From DASQZK01 sp963809925 (lineage in GTDB: Bacteria > Bacteroidota > Bacteroidia > Bacteroidales > GCA-2748055): a stretch of DNA of 64,000 nt. A program made the translations under genes and the position numbers. The notes beneath the pieces were generated by a model. It was not told where the DNA came from. It saw only the letters and a list, made by a program, of their open reading frames with translations, and did no database searches. The DNA lies in contig CAWELH010000007.1 of assembly GCA_963809925.1 (NCBI GenBank), forward strand, positions 124,001-188,000, read 5' to 3'. Numbering within the stretch: the first letter of the stretch is position 1; each line of letters starts with the position of its first letter. Positions 60,128 through 64,000 of the stretch are shown here, piece after piece.

Positions 60128-61936
60128 TCAAAGATCGAACGGTCCGATAAACTCGTTTGTACCCTTGCCAAACACATCGCCGGAAATACAATATTGTGTC
60201 CCTTCTCCATTAAAAAGTAGATAAAATCGCTTCTGACCAAGATAAAAGCCGATGGCAGCGCCGACGGTCTTTGTAGAAAATGGAAGCCCCCCACCAGCCC
60301 AGGTTTCAATAGACGCAACTTTCCCAAAACTATTGGGATTATTCATATACAGGCAGAATGATGTACCGTCTTTATTGATCATATATCTGTCGGCAGGCCC
60401 ATCTGCTGATTTATAATGAAATGCTATTGCGCCAATGCCATTCAGCGCAAAGGGATTCACCCCGTTTGCCAGGTTACTAACCGGTGTGGGTTCCGACGTG
60501 CTCCACGTGCCAAATCCAGTAATGTAGCTATAATAACCTCCCGTCTGATCCATGACCATGACCCAGAAATCGGACTGGTCGTTGCCGTCGATATTGCATG
60601 CGGCACCGATTTTAAAAGGTGCCGGGCCTCCACCGAGACTGTCAAGAGGGAAGGGACCGTCAAGAACACCGATGTCGCTACGCATAAACTGTGTTCCGTC
60701 CTTACTGATGAGGACAAACCGGGTTCCGCTCTCAGCATAGGCAGCACCCACAGGTCCCATCCTGTTGAGAACCTGACCTTTCCAGTGAGCTGTGAATGTG
60801 GGCTCACCACCCGGAGGAGCCGGCTCACAATTAGTGACGTCATACTGTGTAGCCAGCTGTGTGCTGACAATCTGATTGCTGTTCACACTCCTTACAACAT
60901 AGGAAATCGGAACACCAGTGGAAATTGTCGTACTTTCGGCCAGCAGGCTAACAAGGTTATTGAGATTTGTCTCACCGACAGTAAGCAGACTCGTTGTTGC
61001 TTCGCCCCCAAAGGCCATGACTTTAATCTTGAGGTTTTTGAGCTTGGAAAGTGAATTGGCCGAGATATCCGCACTTGCTGAATTAACGACAGCACTAAAA
61101 GAGGCATTGATCTGTGCATCCATCTCCGTATAGGAAGAAGATGATTCAACCAGCATATAGTAGATCCTTCCGTAGGTGACATCAGAAATGTATGTGGCCG
61201 GGTTACCAGCCTGTACGTACTTTGCCAGATCATCCGGAGTTACACTGGAGGAGAAAAGTCCTTTGAGACTGGTCGGAATATCAAAACTCATGGTATAGAA
61301 GCTCTGATTCAGTTCAACAAGTATCCTGTTGAGACTTGAACCTGAACTGAAACTGAAATCGGAACTAATATCCGTGAAGGCTGTTTCAAAGTCGATCCCA
61401 AGTTTCAATGCCAGGGCCTGTTCAGTCTGTACCTGATCATAGGTAAATACAAAATTGGCGGGTAGCGTTTGGGGCGAGTTGGAAATGATCTGATTCATGG
61501 CATTCTGAATGGCAGACTTGGACACAACATCCACGCTGAAGGAAGAGGACAGATTTCCATTGACCAGATCATAAGAAATTGTTCCCCCCGCCCTATCGAC
61601 GGCGATTACATCAGGCGTAGACTTTTTAAGTGATTTTCCTTGCAACAGACTACCTGGATAGATAACACTGGCGTTCGGGTTGAACAAAGGAAATCCTTTA
61701 TTTCCTCCGCCAGGCTCCATGGCATTGTAGGTGGTAGTGGTACAGTTCCAGACTTCACCCTCTATCACTTCATTGCTCTCACTATCACCGAGTTTTTCCT
61801 CAGATTGAACGGCCGGGCTGAAATCACCGCCGTCTTGTACAACTTCATCAAAAGTCATGTTAGAACCATTGTTCTTATCCTTGCTACAGGCAAACATGAC
61901 AAGTAGGACCATAGTCAAAAAACTGATTTTTTTCAT
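60128..61936 (-). CDS. Thiol-activated-cytolysin-like lipoprotein with C-terminal propeller
   Basis: The 602-residue protein has a lipobox (VMFACSK, Cys17). Residues about 80-365 follow the core of cholesterol-dependent cytolysins (domains 1-3): VIYPGSLLQG, PDVIAVDRAGGTISYDL, LPANFVFTYDQVQTEQALAL, LNQSFYTMSFDIP, YISDVTYGRIYYMLVESSSS, KIKVMAFGGEA (the conserved GG at 310-311) and TGVPISYVVRS. Domain 4 with the undecapeptide is absent. Instead, after a Pro/Gly linker (CEPAPPGGEP, residue 370) four repeats start with VGAAY, IGAAC, IGAIA and VGAAI near residues 396, 443, 501 and 558, which looks like a four-bladed hemopexin-type propeller. It is probably a surface-anchored pore former; target unknown. 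Confidence 0.72.
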   Translation of the reverse strand: MKKISFLTMVLLVMFACSKDKNNGSNMTFDEVVQDGGDFSPAVQSEEKLGDSESNEVIEGEVWNCTTTTYNAMEPGGGNKGFPLFNPNASVIYPGSLLQGKSLKKSTPDVIAVDRAGGTISYDLVNGNLSSSFSVDVVSKSAIQNAMNQIISNSPQTLPANFVFTYDQVQTEQALALKLGIDFETAFTDISSDFSFSSGSSLNRILVELNQSFYTMSFDIPTSLKGLFSSSVTPDDLAKYVQAGNPATYISDVTYGRIYYMLVESSSSYTEMDAQINASFSAVVNSASADISANSLSKLKNLKIKVMAFGGEATTSLLTVGETNLNNLVSLLAESTTISTGVPISYVVRSVNSNQIVSTQLATQYDVTNCEPAPPGGEPTFTAHWKGQVLNRMGPVGAAYAESGTRFVLISKDGTQFMRSDIGVLDGPFPLDSLGGGPAPFKIGAACNIDGNDQSDFWVMVMDQTGGYYSYITGFGTWSTSEPTPVSNLANGVNPFALNGIGAIAFHYKSADGPADRYMINKDGTSFCLYMNNPNSFGKVASIETWAGGGLPFSTKTVGAAIGFYLGQKRFYLLFNGEGTQYCISGDVFGKGTNEFIGPFDL

Positions 61937-62320
61937 TTCAGGGAAAAATTATATTACGTATTCTGTTAATTTCACAGATATGCCTTTGTGGGGATAGTAA
62001 ATCATGATATCTATAATTGGAATTCAGGATCTGTAATTCTTTATAGATACCCTATTAACCCACATTCCGGAAAAATGTTTAACGGTCAGGGAATTCTATC
62101 AGGCAGGAGCTGGTATGAAAGACCTCTAAAATGAACAGACTTATATGTGATGAAATGGCTATCACTACGCTAACATCCGCGACTTACATATATCATGTCA
62201 TTTTCAAGGATCAACGGAAAAACAAGCAAAGCCAACTGAAGGAGAGGTCTATCAGTGTAGGGGGTCACAGATGTTCCTTCTCTCACAAAATTTGAAATAC
62301 ATCCACCACTAGCCCTTAAT
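61937..62320. other. Gene-free stretch before the NagX gene end
   Basis: No gene, clear promoter or repeat was found in these 384 bases. Confidence 0.5.
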
Positions 62321-63430
62321 TTATATCTTAATGATAATTTTTTTCCGGTACAATACGTACCCTGCAAGCCAGCAAACGGCAGTGAAACAAATGGCATATA
62401 GCAAAGATCCGTTTATGTCACCGGCAATGGGCTGAAATACGGATGAATACAGCCAGTCATACATCGTTGTTTTCTCTCCCGAAGAAGAATGAATGTAAAT
62501 AACATTGAAGGTGAGCTGTAAGTATTCGGCGAATGCATATAAAAACAGTGGATTCAGACCGAAAACCCGGAAAGGCATAGACCATTTGGTGTAGCCTCTG
62601 ATATCAATGACCCAAAGCAGGATACCCAGGAAAAGCATTGCCAGTCCTGCCGTATAGAGAACATAAGAACTGGTCCAGAGTGGTTTGATGATCGGAAAAA
62701 CGAGACTCCAAACCTGTGCAAGAATGACTGCGGAAGTACCAAAAAACAACAGGCTTTTCACAGCTTTCAACATAGTCTCTGACTTGTCGATGATCCTGCC
62801 GGCAATGGTTCCGAGCAGTACACTCCCAATTGAAGGAAGTGTGGCCATCAATCCTGTCTGATCGAATAATGCACCATGATAGCCAGGAAGATGATTCGCA
62901 CCGAGTACAAGGGCATCAAATCTGCCTGCAAAATTATCCTCCATCAGGAAAGGGTGACCCTGCCCGAATAGTACAAGGATTGCCCAGTAACCCAGGAGTA
63001 TAATTATGGTGGTTAAAATCACATTTCTGTATTTCATCGTAAGTACTATAAAAGATGCCAGGGCATACGCTATTGCGATCCTGTTCAGAACACCCATGAT
63101 CCTCAGATGGCTAAAGTCAAGATTAAACTGAGCATACCAGCTTATGGAAACACCAATCAGATAGATGATCAAACTTCGACGTAGAATTTTCAGGGTAAGT
63201 GGCCAGGTAATTCTGTGACCGGTTTTCTTAAAAGAATACCACATCGCTGCTCCCATAATGAACATGAAAAACGGGAATACCAGGTCGGTTGGCGTACAGC
63301 CAATCCACTTTGAGTGAAGGAGCGGGGCATAAACATGGTCCCAGTGACCGGGATCGTTAACGACGATCATCATAGCAATTGTGAGGCCGCGAAACACGTC
63401 AAGAGCCAGAAGACGCTGTATCTTTTGCAT
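62321..63430 (-). CDS. NagX/DUF5009-type membrane acyltransferase
   Basis: The 369-residue protein has about ten membrane segments and the pattern of heparan-alpha-glucosaminide N-acetyltransferase-like proteins: RLLALDVFRGLTIAMMIVVNDPG (conserved His/Asp region), GCTPTDLVFPFFMFIMGAAM, and GLNPLFLYAFAEYLQ. It is thought to move an acyl group across the inner membrane onto amino sugars; NagX is found with N-acetylglucosamine and glycan-use genes. This fits the sulfatase and glycosidases encoded nearby. Confidence 0.85.
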   Translation of the reverse strand: MQKIQRLLALDVFRGLTIAMMIVVNDPGHWDHVYAPLLHSKWIGCTPTDLVFPFFMFIMGAAMWYSFKKTGHRITWPLTLKILRRSLIIYLIGVSISWYAQFNLDFSHLRIMGVLNRIAIAYALASFIVLTMKYRNVILTTIIILLGYWAILVLFGQGHPFLMEDNFAGRFDALVLGANHLPGYHGALFDQTGLMATLPSIGSVLLGTIAGRIIDKSETMLKAVKSLLFFGTSAVILAQVWSLVFPIIKPLWTSSYVLYTAGLAMLFLGILLWVIDIRGYTKWSMPFRVFGLNPLFLYAFAEYLQLTFNVIYIHSSSGEKTTMYDWLYSSVFQPIAGDINGSLLYAICFTAVCWLAGYVLYRKKIIIKI

Positions 63431-63813
63431 TGGTTTACATTTGTAGTTTGACCATGAAAGTGATGAACTGCCGGATTACAGTAAATCCGGGCATAAAGTA
63501 TGGGATGCTGAAATAGGAACCTTAACAAAGGTATCCCATACTCTTTTGACTCGAGAACTTGAACAACATATTTGTAAAACTCAGAGGCAATGATTGAGTG
63601 TGCCAGATCATTCTGGTGTGAATCTAATCCATCATGTGCTTTTTCATACTCGTATCTCAGGCAGTTAAGTTCACCCTTTCCGTTCATAATCTTCGCATTG
63701 GCAGCTACGAGGAAATAATAATCAAAGATATGAATATTCGGGTGTGATTTCCCATCCTCTGTCAGCCAGTCTTTTTTTACCCAGTCAGCAAATTCTCGCG
63801 CCCTGCCGGCATT
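63370..63813 (-). pseudogene. Remnant of a secreted protein, truncated at both ends
   Basis: Right after a TAA at 63814-63816 the minus-strand frame reads AREFADWVKKDWLTEDGKSH, PNIHIFDYYFLVAAN, LNCLRYEYEKAHDGLDSHQN, then DLAHSIIASEFYKYVVQVLE. This pattern (AxxFADW, FDxxxxV, LRYEYE, DSHxN) is found near the C-terminus of secreted SGNH-like proteins in Bacteroidota. There is no start, and the frame runs on without protein character into the NagX start. It is a decayed gene fragment. Confidence 0.55.
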
Positions 63814-64000
63814 TTATACCGCATTTGAAGTAAGTCTGTGCAAGCGTGATGAACGGGTAAGTTCTGCAACTTACATTCTCCTAGGTGCCTTTCCTTATAA
63901 CGGTGAAGGGGTTTTCCTTGCTCCCGGAAATTTGATCAACGTTGAAAACGGTGATCCATGTCACCCGAAACGTTGATATATTTCACCACTAAAATAGTGT

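Noticed and set aside
63820..63976. Plus-strand coding fragment near the window end
   Set aside because: The frame ending at 63976 has no start and no recognisable motif; evidence is too weak.

Overview
The window is chromosomal DNA of a member of the Bacteroidota, probably an uncultured or environmental relative of the Bacteroidales/Marinilabiliales. This rests on the protein families, on a type A C-terminal sorting domain of the type IX secretion system (GH5-like protein at 35255-36970), on many Bacteroidota-type lipoproteins, on GIN/YtrA, LytTR/LytS and PorT-like beta-barrel genes, on promoters of the TAnnTTTG (-7) type, and on the lack of Shine-Dalgarno sites. The species cannot be named from this sequence. 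I saw no tRNA, rRNA, CRISPR array, transposase or phage gene.

Layout. 1-3519: start of glutaminyl-tRNA synthetase, an overlapping pair of secreted SGNH proteins (one without catalytic residues), folB plus a small Cys-rich protein, and a Trm112-like/methyltransferase fusion. 3775-9841: a MASE3-type histidine kinase and a stand-alone receiver, a third SGNH lipoprotein, a SpoIIAA-like protein, a secreted subtilisin and a universal stress protein. 10027-15396: a DoxX/TIM-barrel fusion, an IPT/TIG lipoprotein, a DUF998 membrane protein, a flavin monooxygenase and a methyltransferase. 16041-23980: plus-strand genes for carbohydrate and peptide turnover (two GH43 enzymes, a secreted Gfo/Idh-like lipoprotein, an M20 amidohydrolase, a PAP2 phosphatase). 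24058-34698: minus-strand genes including an AraC/YceI/DODA/SDR group, a GH43 xylosidase-type enzyme, an ArsR-SRPBCC pair, a Cys/Met PLP enzyme and a GntR-ABC operon with a frameshifted GIN-like protein. 35255-40303: GH5-T9SS, a polytopic membrane protein and GH32. 40446-43172: a 2.7-kb array of hairpin modules. 43179-53073: housekeeping and envelope genes (IMPase, OmpA, beta-barrel, LytTR/LytS, serine hydrolase, DinB). 53713-63813: sulfatase, a large TIM-barrel glycosidase, CocE hydrolase, a cholesterol-dependent-cytolysin-like lipoprotein, a NagX-like acyltransferase and a gene remnant.

Working together. The window holds a scattered glycan-degrading set (three GH43, GH32, GH5-like, a GH140-like barrel, a sulfatase) without any SusC/SusD pair, so these secreted enzymes probably serve loci elsewhere. 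Regulation is local: ArsR, GntR and AraC genes each sit beside a recognisable -7 box, and the ArsR promoter carries two matching inverted repeats.

Most notable observations: (1) the lipoprotein at 60128-61936, whose middle third matches the pore-forming core of thiol-activated cytolysins but whose membrane-recognition domain 4 is replaced by four repeats that look like a four-bladed propeller; (2) the 40446-43172 array, built from two hairpin modules of 66 and 102 bp in a higher-order order, with a lone diverged relative at 53542-53600; (3) low-complexity blocks (22768, 28853, 53461), two of which carry embedded palindromic elements of two families; (4) two SGNH proteins whose nucleophile position is changed. 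All family assignments come from reading motifs by eye; no database search was run.
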